Shown here piece after piece: positions 43,488-52,497 of a stretch of DNA of 64,000 nt. Both the position numbers and the translations under genes were made by a program. The DNA comes from Mesorhizobium comanense (GTDB lineage: Bacteria; Pseudomonadota; Alphaproteobacteria; Rhizobiales; Rhizobiaceae). Every line of letters starts with the position of its first letter. Within the stretch, counting starts at the first letter, position 1. The stretch lies in contig NZ_SCNN01000028.1 in the NCBI RefSeq assembly GCF_005503535.1, positions 1 through 64,000 on the forward strand, read 5' to 3'. Below the pieces are notes generated by a model. It had not been told where the DNA came from. It worked only from the letters and a program-made list of their open reading frames with translations, and did not search any database.

Positions 43488-44294
43488 ATGAGTGACACGG
43501 AACGCCCCTATGGCCTGCTGGCGCAACTTTCCGGCATCGAGGAAACGCGCAATCCGGCCCGCCAGCGCAACCTGCCTGCCGGCGCCTGCCTGTCATGGCT
43601 GGCGGTCGGTTGGCGCGATCTTTGGATGCGTCCGGGTCCGAGCCTCGCCTACGGCTTTGTCGTCTTTGCCGTCTCGGCGGCATTTGTCTGGACGCTGTTT
43701 GCTTTCGGATGGGACTATATCCTGTTCCCGGCGCTCGCCGGGTTCATGATCGTCGGGCCGGTAGCGGCGGTTGGGCTGTACGAGAAGAGTCGCGTTCTCG
43801 AGGCCGGCGGAATACCAAGCCTTGGATCGATGTTGCATGGATGGCGGCGGGCCGGCGCCCAGATCTTTTTCACCGGGTTGCTGCTGTGCCTGCTCATGCT
43901 CTTGTGGATGCGCGCCGCAGTGCTGATTTATGCACTTTTCTTCGGCTTGCGGCCGTTTCCAGGTCTCGACCATATAACGCAGTTGATCGTCACCACGCCG
44001 ATGGGAATTGCCATGCTGGTGGTCGGTGGCGCGATCGGCGGGCTGTTTGCCGCCTTCGGCTTCGCCATCAGCGTCTTTTCCATTCCGATGCTGCTTGACC
44101 GGCCGATCGACGCGCTGACCGCCATGGCAACCAGCATGGCGATGGTGTGGAACAACATCCTGCCCATGCTAGTCTGGGGCCTGGTGGTGCTGGTGCTGTT
44201 CGCGCTAGGCGTGGCGACCGCCTTCCTCGCCCTGATCGTCATCTTCCCGTTACTCGGACATGCCACTTGGCACGCCTACAAGGCAATGCGTTAA
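43488..44294 (+). CDS. DUF2189 family membrane protein
   Basis: A 268-residue protein with about six membrane segments. The WLAVGWRDLWMRPGPSLAYG start and the FPALAGFMIVGPVAAVGLYEKSR segment are the DUF2189 hallmarks. The family is often encoded beside cbb3 oxidase genes and may help in assembly; the function is not proven. It lies 17 bases after the 65-residue gene and 13 bases before ccoI. Confidence 0.88.
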   Translation: MSDTERPYGLLAQLSGIEETRNPARQRNLPAGACLSWLAVGWRDLWMRPGPSLAYGFVVFAVSAAFVWTLFAFGWDYILFPALAGFMIVGPVAAVGLYEKSRVLEAGGIPSLGSMLHGWRRAGAQIFFTGLLLCLLMLLWMRAAVLIYALFFGLRPFPGLDHITQLIVTTPMGIAMLVVGGAIGGLFAAFGFAISVFSIPMLLDRPIDALTAMATSMAMVWNNILPMLVWGLVVLVLFALGVATAFLALIVIFPLLGHATWHAYKAMR

Positions 44295-44307
44295 CAAGGC
44301 GAGAGTA

Positions 44308-46590
44308 ATGTCCTGCTGCTCGCCCGCCGAGGTCAGGCTCGAATTCGAACCGCCGCCACCGATCGCGCCCGAGGAAATTCTCCTGTCGAGCCGTGATCTA
44401 GGCGACGGCACCCGCCAGACCGATCTTTCTGTTCCTGGCATCCATTGTGGCGCGTGCATCACTGCCGTGGAGAAGACGCTTTCCGCCCTGGAAGGCGTGA
44501 CCAGCGCGCGCGTCAACCTGTCTACCAGGCGGGTTGTGGTCCGCTGGCGGACGGTTAGGGATGTCGTGCCCGACATGGTGGGCGCGTTGGAGAGGATCGG
44601 TTATCCGGCGCATCTTCATTCTTTTGAGGCCGACAGGACCGATCCTCGGTTGTCGCGTCTTCTCAAAGCTCTGGCGCTCTCCGGCTTCTGCGCCATGAAC
44701 ATCATGCTGCTTTCCGTATCCGTCTGGCTTGGCGCCGACGAGGGGACGCGGCAGGCGTTCCACATAATTTCCGCCATGCTGGCGCTGCCCGCCATCCTTT
44801 ACAGTGGCGGCATTTTCTATGCTTCGGCCTGGAGAGCCTTGCGCCATGGTCGCACCAACATGGACGTCCCCATCTCGATCGGCGTGACGCTGGCTTTCGG
44901 CCTCAGCCTCTACGACACCGTGCAGGGCGCCGAGCACGCCTATTTCGACGCCGCCACGACCCTGGTGTTTTTCCTGCTGATCGGCCGCACGCTTGACCAT
45001 CTTATGCGGGAAAGAGCGCGCTCCGCCGTCGCCGGGCTCGCGCGTCTCGTCCCTGCCGGTGCGACGCTCATCGAGACGGACGGAACGCGCCGTTACATGC
45101 CGCTGGCCGAAATCGAGCCGGGCGCCCTACTGTTCGTCGCCCCGGGCGACCGTATTCCGCTCGACGGCGTGGTGGTAACGGGATGCTCCGACCTCGACCG
45201 GTCGCTGGTCTCTGGCGAAAGCGTGTCGAGCCCGGCAACGCCGGGGAGTGAAGTTCACGCTGGCATCATGAATCTTACCGGCCCACTCACCGTCAGGACT
45301 ACAGCGCGCGCTGAGAATTCTTTTCTTGCTGAAATGGTCCGGCTGATGGAGGTCGCCGAAGGCGGCCGGGCGCGCTATCGGCGGCTGGCGGATCGTGCCG
45401 CCGCGCTCTATTCTCCCGTCGTGCACACGATCGCGGCGCTTTCGTTCGCCGGCTGGCTCTTGTCGACCGGCGACTGGCACATGTCCGTTACGGTGGCGAT
45501 CTCAGTCCTCATCATCACCTGTCCATGCGCGCTCGGCCTCGCGGTACCGATCGTCCAGGTGATGGCGGCACGGCGGTTGTTCGAACTAGGTATCATGGTC
45601 AAGGACGGGTCTGGGCTGGAGCGTCTAGCCGAGATCGACACCGTTCTGTTCGACAAGACCGGCGTGCTTACTCTGGGCAGGCCGCGCGTCGCCAATTCCG
45701 GCACGATCCCGCAAGCGGCACTGTCAATCGCGGCCGCCCTTGCGGCGGGGTCGAGGCACCCTGCCGCCCGTGCGATCGCCGCTGCCGGAACGGCAGGGAG
45801 CGCTGTCCTCTTCGAGGAAGTTCGCGAGATAGCTGGTTTGGGGATCGAGGGCCGTATGGAAGGCAGGCTCGTTCGCCTCGGCCGGCCCGCCTGGGCACTC
45901 GCCGAAGGACGCATGGAATATCCCGTCGCGGAAGGCAGGTCCGTCGTCGTGCTGACGAGCAACAGCTCCATGCTCGCGACGTTCGAGATAGAAGACCGCG
46001 TTCGCCCAGGCGCCAAGAAGGTTGTGCGACATCTGCACGGGCTGGATCTTCCAGTCGAGATACTCTCAGGTGACCGCGCCGAGACAGTTGAGAGGCTGGC
46101 GGCGGAACTCGACGTCAGCCAATCGGCCGGCGAGCTGCTGCCGTCGGAAAAACTCGCCCGTATCCGAGAATTCGCCGAAGCGGGCCGTAAGGTGCTCATG
46201 GTCGGCGACGGGCTTAACGATGCCCCGGCGTTGGCGGCCGCGCATGTCTCGATGGCGCCCGCCACCGCCGCGGACATCGGCCGTAACGCCGCCGACTTCG
46301 TGTTCCTGCACGAGGACCTTTCGGCTGTCGCGACGGCGCTCGACATCGCCCGGAAGGCAGGAAGCTTGGTGCGCGGGAATTTTGTGCTCGCAGTCGCCTA
46401 CAATGCGCTTGCCGTGCCATTCGCCATCAGTGGATTGGTTACGCCGCTCCTGGCGGCAGTTGCGATGTCCCTCTCGTCAGTGCTCGTCGTGGCGAACGCC
46501 ATGCGGCTTCATCGGACTTCAATTTCTCGATCCACCGACAGCCCTCACGCCCCGGTTCTGACGCGGGCGGAAGCGGTCGCCGGTCGATGA
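44308..46590 (+). CDS. ccoI: CcoI, copper-transporting P1B-type ATPase
   Basis: A 760-residue copper ATPase that supplies copper for CuB of the cbb3 oxidase. N-terminal MSCCS and a heavy-metal domain with GIHCGAC (Cys 47 and 50) precede eight helices. The CPC ion site is at 405-407, the phosphorylation motif DKTGVLT starts at Asp 449, and VGDGLNDAPAL is near residue 632. The ATG at 44308 has GCGAGAG upstream; the frame opens earlier within DUF2189. The stop overlaps ccoS by ATGA. Confidence 0.95.
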   Translation: MSCCSPAEVRLEFEPPPPIAPEEILLSSRDLGDGTRQTDLSVPGIHCGACITAVEKTLSALEGVTSARVNLSTRRVVVRWRTVRDVVPDMVGALERIGYPAHLHSFEADRTDPRLSRLLKALALSGFCAMNIMLLSVSVWLGADEGTRQAFHIISAMLALPAILYSGGIFYASAWRALRHGRTNMDVPISIGVTLAFGLSLYDTVQGAEHAYFDAATTLVFFLLIGRTLDHLMRERARSAVAGLARLVPAGATLIETDGTRRYMPLAEIEPGALLFVAPGDRIPLDGVVVTGCSDLDRSLVSGESVSSPATPGSEVHAGIMNLTGPLTVRTTARAENSFLAEMVRLMEVAEGGRARYRRLADRAAALYSPVVHTIAALSFAGWLLSTGDWHMSVTVAISVLIITCPCALGLAVPIVQVMAARRLFELGIMVKDGSGLERLAEIDTVLFDKTGVLTLGRPRVANSGTIPQAALSIAAALAAGSRHPAARAIAAAGTAGSAVLFEEVREIAGLGIEGRMEGRLVRLGRPAWALAEGRMEYPVAEGRSVVVLTSNSSMLATFEIEDRVRPGAKKVVRHLHGLDLPVEILSGDRAETVERLAAELDVSQSAGELLPSEKLARIREFAEAGRKVLMVGDGLNDAPALAAAHVSMAPATAADIGRNAADFVFLHEDLSAVATALDIARKAGSLVRGNFVLAVAYNALAVPFAISGLVTPLLAAVAMSLSSVLVVANAMRLHRTSISRSTDSPHAPVLTRAEAVAGR

Positions 46591-46736
46591 ACTATCTTAT
46601 TGTCCTCGTCCCTGTCGCTATCCTGCTCGGGCTGGTCGGTCTCGCGGCTTTCATGTGGTCGCTGCGATCAGGCCAATACGAAGATCTCGACGGCGCGGCG
46701 GAGCGCATCTTGCTCGATAAGGAGGACAAACCCTAG
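46587..46736 (+). CDS. ccoS: CcoS, cbb3 oxidase maturation protein
   Basis: A 49-residue single-helix protein (MNYLIVLVPVAILLGLVGLA) with the family motif FMWSLRSGQYEDLDGAAERIL and a polar end (LDKEDKP). CcoS is needed for cofactor insertion into CcoN. It overlaps ccoI by four bases and ends the operon. Confidence 0.93.
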   Translation: MNYLIVLVPVAILLGLVGLAAFMWSLRSGQYEDLDGAAERILLDKEDKP

Positions 46737-46749
46737 GTGTGTAGTCCCG

Positions 46750-47133
46750 AGCTTTGATGGTGCATCATTTCCGCACAAATCAAAGGAGGTGTTATATCGC
46801 CGGCGAACTGGTCGACTGGCTCCAGGATCGCGACATGCGCCACACCCGGGGTGCACCATGTCATCCTCAAACCCAAGGCAAGATCGAGCGCTGGCACCAG
46901 ACGCTGAAGAACCGCATCCTGTCGAAAACTACTTCCTTCCGGGCGATCTTGAAGCCCAGATCGCAGCCTTCGTCGAGCGCTACAACCATCGGCGCTATCG
47001 CGAGAGCCTCGGCAATCTCACTGAGGCCGATGTCTACTTCGGACGCGGCCAGACTATCCTGTTCCAACGAGAAAGGATCAGGCGAGGGACCATCGAACTG
47101 CGGCGCTTGCGGCATCGCAAAGCCACCGCTTAA
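46750..47133 (+). mobile_element. IS3-family transposase (OrfB) 3' remnant
   Basis: Two plus-strand frames give the C-terminal third of an IS3-type integrase: YIAGELVDWLQDRDMRHTRG, then HPQTQGKIERWHQTLKNRIL, and after a frameshift near 46925 ENYFLPGDLEAQIAAFVERY and YRESLGNLTEADVYFGRG. The catalytic Asp residues are lost, only the terminal E region (GKIERWHQ) is present. It begins 14 bases after ccoS, so the insertion or a deletion reached the end of the cco operon. Confidence 0.8.
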
Positions 47134-47524
47134 AATGCTAAACCAATGAACCAGAGCCTCCAGTGAATGCTCCGCCGCCTGAAAGGCGGTGGCTTCAGAT
47201 TGCGGCTTCAAGCCGGATAGGTAGGCGTGGGGGGACCGGGAGCGAACTCAGGTCACGTTGAAGTTGTCGTATGATGATCGCGACGAGCTGCTGGGAAGAA
47301 AAAAGAAGTCAATATGGCTAAGGATGAACGGCTCCACAAATTAGCCGGAAACCCGGGGAAAAGCGCGCCGGGGCCTAAAGCCAGGCCGCGCGGTTAGTTA
47401 GCGGGGCTCAGCAGCTTTGGATCGATGCCAGTCATCTGGGCCCGTTCGCTTCCGGCACTGGACGTAACCGCTGTTCTCAGGCCACGGCCTTGAGTGGCGC
47501 GGGGGCATAGGCCCAGGGCTGGGG
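47134..47524. other. Non-coding stretch after the IS3 remnant
   Basis: About 390 bases. The start probably contains the eroded end of the IS. A 27-codon frame at 47314-47397 (MAKDERLHKLAGNPGKSAPG) has a weak AAGAAG site; it superficially recalls the beginning of small terminases, too short to call. No other feature is seen. Confidence 0.4.
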
Positions 47525-48061
47525 TTGCCGTTCGCGATGCATCTGGGCGGGCAGGGCGGCGTGAACGCCACCGCCGTAGCAGCCGGGCCGACGACTTTTT
47601 TCTGGGAGACCCACGCGCTGCTGCCGCAATCAGCCATGACGCATATGGCCTCGATGATCGCCCAGGGTGTGTTCGAGAAGTGGCCGGACCTCTACTGCGT
47701 CATCATCGAATGTGGCGTTGCCTGGGTGCCTTCGGTACTGTGGCGGCTGGATTCGAATTATCGTGCTCTGCGCAAGGAAACGCCGTGGCTGAGGATGCTG
47801 CCGTCGGAATATTTCCGCCGCAATATCCGGTTTTCGACGCAGCCGCTTGAGCAGCCCAAGAATCTTCAGCATCTCTGGTCGACATTGGAGGCGATGGACG
47901 GCGAGCACACCCTGATGTTCGCCTCCGACTATCCGCATTGGGACTATGATGATGCCAACAATTTGCACATTCCGGCGAAATGGCGCGAAAGGATCATGGG
48001 TCTCAATGCGTTGGAGGTCTACAAGCGGATCCCGCAGCCAATCGCCGTGGCAGCGGAATGA
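47525..48061 (+). pseudogene. Amidohydrolase (amidohydrolase_2), C-terminal half
   Basis: The frame encodes 178 residues matching the C-terminal half of amidohydrolase_2/ACMSD-type metal hydrolases: ALLPQSAMTHMASMIAQGVF, FEKWPDLYCVIIECG, and the catalytic FASDYPHWDYDD around residue 139. The N-terminal half with the metal-binding HxH is absent, and the upstream sequence is unrelated. The frame itself is open from a TTG. It is probably a 5'-truncated gene without activity. The Rieske gene follows after 11 bases, so the two were one operon. Confidence 0.75.
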
Positions 48062-48072
48062 GGGGGAGCGCT

Positions 48073-48426
48073 GTGGCCGAACCGCATTTCGCTTGCAACG
48101 TCGATGATGTCCCGATCGACGCGGCGAAGGTCGTCAAGATCAAGAGCTTGTCAGTTGGAATCTTCAAGCTGTCTGATGGCTTCCACGCCTTGCTCAACAT
48201 CTGCCCGCATCGAGGTGCCGCCCTATGCGAAGGCCCGGTCTGCGGCACAACCAGGGCCACGGACGACCAAGAATTCGTCTACGACCGGGCAGGTGAGTTG
48301 ATACGCTGCGCGTGGCATGGGTGGGAGTTCGACATCCGCTCGGGAGAGTTTCTAGTGGATTCGAGAATCAGGGCGCGGACGCTGCCTATCTCGCTGGACG
48401 GCGAAAAAGTGTTCGTTCATTTATGA
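48073..48426 (+). CDS. Rieske [2Fe-2S] ferredoxin
   Basis: A 117-residue Rieske protein with CPHRGAALC (about 49) and CAWHGWEFD (about 84), which provide the Cys-His ligand pairs of the cluster. The GTG at 48073 has GGGGGAG upstream. It would be the electron carrier of an oxygenase or accompany the truncated amidohydrolase, a common pairing in degradation clusters. The remaining partner genes are not here. A virB4 fragment begins right after its stop. Confidence 0.88.
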   Translation: MAEPHFACNVDDVPIDAAKVVKIKSLSVGIFKLSDGFHALLNICPHRGAALCEGPVCGTTRATDDQEFVYDRAGELIRCAWHGWEFDIRSGEFLVDSRIRARTLPISLDGEKVFVHL

Positions 48427-49987
48427 CGGGATGGATATGGCCGCTCCCGGTGGCGTTGAGCGCAAGATGCGCGTCATCAACGCCGCCGTCGACATGATCT
48501 ACAAGATACCGCGCGAACAGCGGACCTTCGACCTGCTGCCGGAAGTCCTGCGGGGCTCGCTCATGCCTGGGATGAATGATCTGGCGGCGCGCATACAACC
48601 CTGGCTCGACCCGAAGGACAGGGGCTGGCTTTTCAACAATCCCGTCGATCTGGTCGATTTCTCGAAACCCGTTGTCGGGTTCGACATGACGAAGATCCTG
48701 GGCGACCGAAAGCTGCGCTCGGCGGCGTTGCTCTACATCTTCCATCGTCTCGAGGACGTCATCGACGGCTCGCCGAACCGGCAATGCGACAAGGTCGCCG
48801 AAGTCGATGCAATGTGCGTTGCGCTTGAGCTGTTCATAGCCGGCGTAGACGCGGGCTACCTCGCCGGCGCGTTCAGCGACGTCGCGCGTATCGGAGTCCC
48901 CGGCTTTCGCAAGCATTGCGCCGGCGAGTGCGGCGTAGGCTTCGGCGTCGACCACCTCGTCTTTTGCCCGGGAAACGGCGGCCAACATGTCGGCGATGAT
49001 CTGGGTTGGATCGTAGAGATTGCGGTAATGAGTAAGCCTCAGGCGCGGGAACTCCTCCTCGAGGAGCTCGGCCGCCTCGGTCCGATCCATCATCCGCGGA
49101 TCTTTCGGCAGGCCGAGTTCTGCATGGAAACGACGGATGATATCGAGACCGAATGCGTGGAACGTGCCGATCCACATCGCGGCGGCAGCCTCGGGTCGCT
49201 TGCGGGCGATCCGCTCCGCCATCTCTCCCGCCGCCTTGTTGGAGAAGGTCAGAAGCAAGAGGCGCCGCGGATCGACACCCTCCTCCAGAAGGCCTTCGAC
49301 GCGAGCGATCAACGTCTGCGTCTTGCCAGTGCCAGGACTCGCCTCAAGCAGATACGCCTCGCCGCGATGAGCCGCCGCCGAGGCTTGCAGCGAATTCAGC
49401 GGCCGCTCGATATGCGTCGCCGCCGTCACAGGTGGCACTGGCGGCAGCAGCAAGGCGTCGAACAGCTGTTGCGCGACCATCTCGAATGGCGCGCCGAGCT
49501 TCGCGGCAATGGCGGACGCGGAGAGCCCTTCGTCAATATGAAGTGTGCGGACCAGGGGGCGCGGTAGCAGCAGCTCGCGTGCAAACAGGTCCATCTGGAC
49601 CTCACGGCGTTGCCTGCGGCCATAGTCGACAACCCGATCCATTCCAACCGGCGACGGCTCTGCGGCGCGGCTGGGATCAATCGCCGGTACTGGCTCGCCC
49701 TCAGGATCGTCGCCGAGTTCGGCATGACCAATCTCGTGGGCGACCAGGAAGGCTTGCTCGAACCGCGAGCCGACATTCTCGTGAAGGATCAGATCGTCGT
49801 CGGTGACGAAGGTCGCACGGCCGCCATTGAGGACGGCTGCCCCAGCGGCCGTCGGTTCGACATCAATCCCCCGTCGCCTGGCCTCGGCGACAGCAAAGTC
49901 ATAGGGCGACCAGGGATCGGCGCCGGAAGCAACCAGGCGAGCATGAAGCTCGGCGGCGACTTGCCTGGCGAGCTCCACGCTGTCCAT
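48386..49987 (-). CDS. ImmA/IrrE peptidase - UvrD helicase fusion, truncated at its 3' end
   Basis: The first ~404 residues (49987 down to about 48776) form an N-terminal zinc-peptidase domain with HEIGH at 84-88, then a UvrD/Rep-type SF1 helicase start. The helicase part shows the Walker A EASPGTGKTQT at 215-225, TFSNKAAGEMAERI and WIGTFHAFG. Similarity breaks off at IDFGDLVALPVR, before motif II. The last ~130 codons are antisense to the virB4 fragment and Rieske gene, so they are not helicase. Family members usually run to about 1000 residues or more. It is the last gene of the abiE operon, one base after the 192-residue gene. The peptidase may still fold; helicase activity is not expected. 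Confidence 0.82.
   Translation of the reverse strand: MDSVELARQVAAELHARLVASGADPWSPYDFAVAEARRRGIDVEPTAAGAAVLNGGRATFVTDDDLILHENVGSRFEQAFLVAHEIGHAELGDDPEGEPVPAIDPSRAAEPSPVGMDRVVDYGRRQRREVQMDLFARELLLPRPLVRTLHIDEGLSASAIAAKLGAPFEMVAQQLFDALLLPPVPPVTAATHIERPLNSLQASAAAHRGEAYLLEASPGTGKTQTLIARVEGLLEEGVDPRRLLLLTFSNKAAGEMAERIARKRPEAAAAMWIGTFHAFGLDIIRRFHAELGLPKDPRMMDRTEAAELLEEEFPRLRLTHYRNLYDPTQIIADMLAAVSRAKDEVVDAEAYAALAGAMLAKAGDSDTRDVAERAGEVARVYAGYEQLKRNAHCIDFGDLVALPVRRAVDDVLETMEDVEQRRRAQLSVAQDLRHVEPDNGFREIDQIDGIVEKPAPVLRVEPGLYARRQIIHPRHERAPQDFRQQVEGPLFARYLVDHVDGGVDDAHLALNATGSGHIHPVINERTLFRRPAR
48431..48775 (+). pseudogene. virB4 (type IV secretion ATPase) internal fragment
   Basis: The plus-strand frame reads like an internal part of VirB4/TrbE: AAVDMIYKIPREQRTFDLLP, RIQPWLDPKDRGWLFNNPVD, VVGFDMTKILGDRKLRSAAL and FHRLEDVIDG. 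Similarity stops at about 48770, where the opposite strand begins to encode the UvrD-type helicase. The Walker motifs are not included. The fragment marks the left border of the defence-like island. Confidence 0.75.
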
Positions 49988-49988
49988 T

Positions 49989-50567
49989 TCAATCCGCCTC
50001 TGCCAACAACCGGGCGCGCTTCTCTGCCGGGACGCCTGCGTCGATCAGCACCTGCTCGAAAGTGACCTGCCCGCCGATCGCGGGCTTGCCGTCGGCCTTG
50101 TAGCTGCGCCCGGCGGCCAGCTGCGCGGGGCCCCAGGACAATTCCAACTGTGTGACCGAACTGCTCACCTCCTGGGCAAGCCTGCCGAGAAACCGTCGCG
50201 GGATACTGATGAAGGAGATCCGTCGCTCGCGCAGCGCGGTCACGACCTGCCGGGGCACGTCAAGACGCAGGGCGACGGCACGCCAATCGGCGACCGTAAG
50301 CGCCGCGAAGGGGTCCGTCATCGGCGCCGGCATGGCCGCCGCGTGCTGCGACCAGGCAGCGTCGAGGAGGGCCTGATCGGCAGCGGTCAGCGGCGCGTCA
50401 TCGTCGTAGACTTCGCGGCTAAGCTCGCGCGACAGGTCAACGAGCTCTCGGGCATATTCCGGGTAAAGCCGCAAATAGCGCTCCAAGGTTGACCGGCCAG
50501 GCTCGCTCTCGACCGCGAACGCGTCGAGCACAGACTCGCGGGTTGGACGTTCTCCTGCGGGGCTCAC
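49989..50567 (-). CDS. Unknown 192-residue protein between sigma-like and ImmA-UvrD genes
   Basis: The GTG at 50567 overlaps the stop of the sigma-like gene (GTGA). The N-terminal part is helical and acidic (FAVESEPGRSTLERYLRLYP), the centre has DWRAVALRLDVPRQVVTALRERRIS, which could be a small helix-turn-helix, and the end is SYKADGKPAIGGQVTFEQVL. No family recognised. Tight coupling on both sides suggests a working partner of the peptidase-helicase, possibly as the protein cleaved or as an anti-sigma-like factor. This is inference from position alone. Confidence 0.7.
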   Translation of the reverse strand: MSPAGERPTRESVLDAFAVESEPGRSTLERYLRLYPEYARELVDLSRELSREVYDDDAPLTAADQALLDAAWSQHAAAMPAPMTDPFAALTVADWRAVALRLDVPRQVVTALRERRISFISIPRRFLGRLAQEVSSSVTQLELSWGPAQLAAGRSYKADGKPAIGGQVTFEQVLIDAGVPAEKRARLLAEAD

Positions 50568-51421
50568 CGCTCTTCTCCATCGGCCATGGGGGCCCGCAGG
50601 GCGGCGAAGGCTTTGTCGCGATAGGTTCGGACGGTCTTTTCCGAGCGGCCCAGGGCCTTGGCGATGGTCATGACGTCCGGCTCCTTTGAGTCGATGGGGA
50701 AGCCCTGTCTCAGCATATGAATGATCCTGCTTTGTTCTATGGGTAGAGCCGCAATCGCCGCATCCAGGCGCAACCGGTAAGCCGGATCGTCCAAATCCGA
50801 CAAGGTGAACGGGTCGTGAACCCCGGCAGCCGCCTCGACTTCCGGTGACAGCTCACCGCTTTCTTCGTCGTATTCGAGTGGTCGGGAACGGTTCTCGTCG
50901 CGCCAGGCCTGTTCCTGGGCATCGCGCCGCAGGCTAGCCAGCGCGCCGTCGAAACGCACCTCGAAGTAGTCGACCTTGTCGACATAGGCGGCGCGATCCG
51001 CCGACAGCAGCTCGACGAAGCGGCCGAACACCTTGTCGCGCACGACCCCGCGCGTCAAAGATTCCGTCTTGCCATCAGGGCTTTCCGCCTTGGACAAACT
51101 ACGCATTACCCGTTCAGTCAGGATCCGATAGAGCCGCTCAAACCACATCTCGTTGTTGTCTTGGCGGCTCGCGCGGATGAAATAGACGAGACATTCGCTG
51201 GAAACGTAGGCTGGGTCGGAGCGCTTCCTGATTTCAGCCTTGGCGATCAACTCGTCACGCGACAGGGCCGCCAGTTCGGCGATGAGCGCTTCTACCCTCT
51301 GGTCGCGCTTGTAGAGTTCGCCGCTGAGGCGTCGCTTGCGCAGCGGTGTTACTGTCGCTTGGCGCATGCGCTGAGCGTCTGCCTCTTGCCCTGCGTCGGC
51401 AGCTCCCTCCAGCTGGTTCAT
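50564..51421 (-). CDS. Sigma-70-like transcription factor
   Basis: A 285-residue protein whose C-terminus has a sigma region 4-type helix-turn-helix (ALPIEQSRIIHMLRQGFPID, then DVMTIAKALGRSEKTVRTYR). The N-terminus is basic and lacks a clear region 2. It could be a divergent ECF-like sigma or only a regulator with a region 4 fold. The ATG at 51421 overlaps the abiEii stop (ATGA). Having it inside a toxin-antitoxin operon and before an ImmA-type peptidase suggests induction control of the system. Confidence 0.75.
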   Translation of the reverse strand: MNQLEGAADAGQEADAQRMRQATVTPLRKRRLSGELYKRDQRVEALIAELAALSRDELIAKAEIRKRSDPAYVSSECLVYFIRASRQDNNEMWFERLYRILTERVMRSLSKAESPDGKTESLTRGVVRDKVFGRFVELLSADRAAYVDKVDYFEVRFDGALASLRRDAQEQAWRDENRSRPLEYDEESGELSPEVEAAAGVHDPFTLSDLDDPAYRLRLDAAIAALPIEQSRIIHMLRQGFPIDSKEPDVMTIAKALGRSEKTVRTYRDKAFAALRAPMADGEER

Positions 51422-52497
51422 CGCGCCGCCTCGCTTTCCATATCGCGCCTCTCGTTCAGACGCGTCTCGAGCGAGCGGATGCTGTCGAGCACCGCCTCAA
51501 ATTCCGGAGGATCGCCGAAGATCATCCCTTTCATGGCTCTGTAATCGACGCGCAACTGTTCGATCATGGCGTCATGCGGTGCAAGCGCGAACGAGCCAGG
51601 CACGGCGCTCGCGAGATCGAAGTCCGGTCGATTGAAGAACATCCGGGCATGCGCGACGCAGTCCGCGCCGAGCGCGCTGTTAGCGATGGCGGCGTCGCCC
51701 ACCGGCGTCGCGCCCAGTTGGTGCAGATCATAGTAGTGTCGAGACACGCGCTGGCCGCCCCCACGCAGCTCTCCGCGCTTGTCGAACCAGCGCCGCAGCC
51801 CGTGGAGGATGACGATCTTATCCCAGAAGGTGCGTTCAGGGTCGACCGTTCGCACGGCCGGCACGGTCAGGTCGAGCACCGGCAGATCATCATCGACATA
51901 GGGTTTGATCGGCACTTCGCTATTGGGGTCGAGCGCGGATTTCGCGCCAGACTCGATCTTGATCGCCGCTCGCACGTAATCCGATCGCGGCGTCGCCGCC
52001 GGATACCAGATCAGCAGCGTCTGCCCATAGGGATCGGCATCGTCGGCGTCCACGCGTCCCGCCCCGGTATCGAGGCCGGCGGCCTTGAACCTTTCTTGTA
52101 GGATCAGAGTCAACTCAGCGCGTAGCGGGCCGTTGATGTAGGCTTGACAGGCGTCCTTGATCGCATCGAGGCGCGCCTTGCGTTTCTTACCACTCAGCGC
52201 GTCGAGCTCCTCGATGGTCGCCGGTTCGCCAATGTCGTCCCGAAACACCGTGACGTCGATATCCTCTGAGAAGCGGTTGATCAGACCGAAGCCTTTGGAC
52301 AAGGAGGTTCCGCCCTTGAAAAGAAGGCGGGGTCCCCCCGCTTTCAGTCCATTGAACAAGGCATCCAGCGTCCAGCAGACCCAGAAGTCCTTTTCGATAT
52401 TCTGGGATGCCGTGCCGAGGCGCAGCGCCGTCGTATCGAAGGCGCTTAACATCGTGTCCGACCCTGCCGCGAGGACCTCGTTGAAAGCCGCATTCAT
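51418..52497 (-). CDS. abiEii: AbiEii-type nucleotidyltransferase toxin
   Basis: A 359-residue protein of the AbiEii/AbiGii toxin family (type IV toxin-antitoxin, abortive infection). The nucleotidyltransferase motif is KGGTSLSKGFGLINRFSEDI (61-80), with GGTSL and the DxD-like SEDIDV; DPERTFWDKIVILHGLRR is the conserved later motif. Toxins of this family modify tRNA or other targets with nucleotides. The ATG at 52497 overlaps the antitoxin gene (ATGA), as expected for a coupled pair. Confidence 0.9.
   Translation of the reverse strand: MNAAFNEVLAAGSDTMLSAFDTTALRLGTASQNIEKDFWVCWTLDALFNGLKAGGPRLLFKGGTSLSKGFGLINRFSEDIDVTVFRDDIGEPATIEELDALSGKKRKARLDAIKDACQAYINGPLRAELTLILQERFKAAGLDTGAGRVDADDADPYGQTLLIWYPAATPRSDYVRAAIKIESGAKSALDPNSEVPIKPYVDDDLPVLDLTVPAVRTVDPERTFWDKIVILHGLRRWFDKRGELRGGGQRVSRHYYDLHQLGATPVGDAAIANSALGADCVAHARMFFNRPDFDLASAVPGSFALAPHDAMIEQLRVDYRAMKGMIFGDPPEFEAVLDSIRSLETRLNERRDMESEAAR

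Noticed and set aside
48431..49567. Plus-strand frame of 378 codons as one protein
   Set aside because: Only its first ~115 codons look like a protein (virB4); the rest is the complement of the ImmA-UvrD gene.
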